From positions 1 through 20,246 of IMG/VR virus record IMGVR_UViG_3300011114_000044: a DNA stretch of 20,246 bases. The stretch is one strand, 5' to 3'. The notes under the pieces are model-generated. The model made no database searches, was not told the origin of the DNA, and was given only the letters and a program-made list of their open reading frames with translations. Positions within the stretch are counted from its first letter, which is position 1; each line of letters opens with the position of its first letter. Source of the stretch: a virus. Below, piece by piece: positions 19,239 to 20,246 of this stretch. A program made the translations under genes and the position numbers.

Positions 19239-20246
19239 TACGCAATCCTTTCAGCGGAGATGATTGCAGATGGGATCGCTGGGATCGACGGCGGGCCAAT
19301 GGCCGGTACCGTGAAGTCCAGCGTGACTGCGACATTCTCGGGAAGCCAATACACTTGGATGTACTGACTTGCAGTCACGGTTGCGTAGAACACGATCTGG
19401 AAGAACGCACTGCCGCCATCTGAGGCTTTTGGTATTGATATTTTGGTGGCAGAGCGAGCTATGTTCGTGCCATTCAGCGCAAACCAGACCGTTATATCGT
19501 GGTCAGCCGTATCCGAGTTGGCGAACTGGAGGTTTGGCATCACAGCATAGGTACCCGCCGCAGCAAAGGTCAAGCGCGTGAGATTGGTACCATCTGTCAC
19601 CATAGTGATACCAGCGCCTGCGACCTCCGTCGTACCAAACTTCACAGCGGTTGGGACAGTCGTGCTACCCGTCTGGTCGGTAACATCAGAGAACGCAGCG
19701 TAGGCCCGGTTTGTAATGGTGCTGAACGGTACCTTGCCGCTCACCACGTCGATGTTGGTGATGTTCACCTCGCCCGTGCCCTTGGGCGTGATGTTTAGGT
19801 CGATGTTGGTGTCGGTGCCATCAGCGGCTAGTGTGCTGCCATTGAGGTTGCATCCTGTGGCTGCATTGCCAGTTGCCAGTGTTACGGACTCGACCAGCGT
19901 CATGCCGGAGAACGAGCCGCTAAACACCACGCCCGACACAGTGCCGCCCGTGATGGCGACAGCGCCCGAGTTCTGGGTCGCCATCGTGCCGAGGCCCAGC
20001 GCCGTGCGGGCGTTGCTGGCACTGTCAAATGCAATGTTGGAACCCAGCATGAGGTTGCCTGTGGTGGCCTGCACCGTGTTGCCGGTCAACTGCACGTTGC
20101 CGACCGAGGCCGACGTGGTGCCAACCTTCAGCGCCGTGGCGACGCCCGTGCCGCCGTAGACCGTCTTCCCGGCTGCGGTCGGGCCGTCGTCAACATGCAG
20201 CAGTTGATCGAACGTATAGGCAATGGGGGAGCCGGTACGGTTGGTT
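19238..20246 (-). CDS. Virion fibre / decoration protein, C-terminal part, cut by window edge
   Basis: The frame is open to the right edge with no start needed inside the window, so the N-terminus is missing. A GTG at 20095 is only an internal codon, because the upstream codons (for example GSPIAYTFDQLLHVDDGPTA) read on in frame. Residues near the edge through about the first 170 are repetitive and Gly/Thr/Ala-rich, typical of fibre shafts. The last 120 residues (NRAYAAFSDVTDQTGSTT, GTYAVMPNLQFAN, DITVWFALNGTNIARS, SQYIQVYWLPE, then PAIPSAIIS) match a C1q/TNF-like jelly-roll widespread at the ends of phage virion proteins. Position before the adaptor genes suggests a capsid fibre or decoration protein. 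Confidence 0.83.
   Translation of the reverse strand, partial: TNRTGSPIAYTFDQLLHVDDGPTAAGKTVYGGTGVATALKVGTTSASVGNVQLTGNTVQATTGNLMLGSNIAFDSASNARTALGLGTMATQNSGAVAITGGTVSGVVFSGSFSGMTLVESVTLATGNAATGCNLNGSTLAADGTDTNIDLNITPKGTGEVNITNIDVVSGKVPFSTITNRAYAAFSDVTDQTGSTTVPTAVKFGTTEVAGAGITMVTDGTNLTRLTFAAAGTYAVMPNLQFANSDTADHDITVWFALNGTNIARSATKISIPKASDGGSAFFQIVFYATVTASQYIQVYWLPENVAVTLDFTVPAIGPPSIPAIPSAIISAERIA

Overview
The window looks like the late structural and lysis region of a short-tailed (podovirus-type, T7-like) tailed phage, either a free phage genome fragment or a prophage. All 29 genes I can support lie on the minus strand and are read from the right edge to the left edge. They are packed almost without gaps: most neighbours overlap by 1-4 bases or are separated by fewer than 15, and the largest gap is about 40 bases. 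No gene-free stretch approaches 300 bases. I saw no tRNA, integrase, CRISPR array, replication gene or host gene. The GC-rich base composition, the protein families and the many small phage-only proteins suggest a phage of a GC-rich, Gram-negative, probably aquatic bacterium. That host guess is inference.

Layout in transcription order (right to left). (1) 20246-19238: C-terminal part of a beta-rich virion fibre or decoration protein cut by the window edge. (2) 19238-18378: four small, strongly basic proteins, including likely DUF6321 and DUF5872 members, then an unknown 92-residue protein at 18353-18075. (3) 18078-16658: two head-tail adaptor-like proteins in tandem. (4) 16656-11468: a receptor-binding locus. 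It holds a stand-alone 109-residue anchor domain, a 117-residue beta protein, a 42-residue acidic repeat protein, and three fibres or tailspikes of 485, 394 and 566 residues carrying three different N-terminal anchors. (5) 11465-10413: small accessory proteins. (6) 10407-8677: lysis block with several membrane proteins, a probable three-TM holin and an M15-type endolysin. (7) 8677-6020: the large nozzle (T7 gp12-like) protein. (8) 6020-1: internal virion / ejection proteins. These are a coiled-coil protein, a 277-residue protein with a conserved C-terminus, a T7 gp13-like acetyltransferase-fold protein, a 500-residue Gly/Ala-rich protein, a 674-residue protein with a lytic transglycosylase domain, and the N-terminal 282 residues of a further protein cut by the left edge.

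Together these genes would build the adaptor-nozzle tail, decorate it with several host-recognition fibres, package the ejection proteins that drill the envelope at infection, and lyse the cell at the end. The features most worth a second look are the duplicated anchor domain (one free copy, one fused to a tailspike whose body has a very different base composition), the cassette of tiny basic proteins, repeat modules inside the nozzle and fibres, and the placement of fibres plus lysis genes between adaptor and nozzle. Function names are from family recognition by eye; no database search was run.
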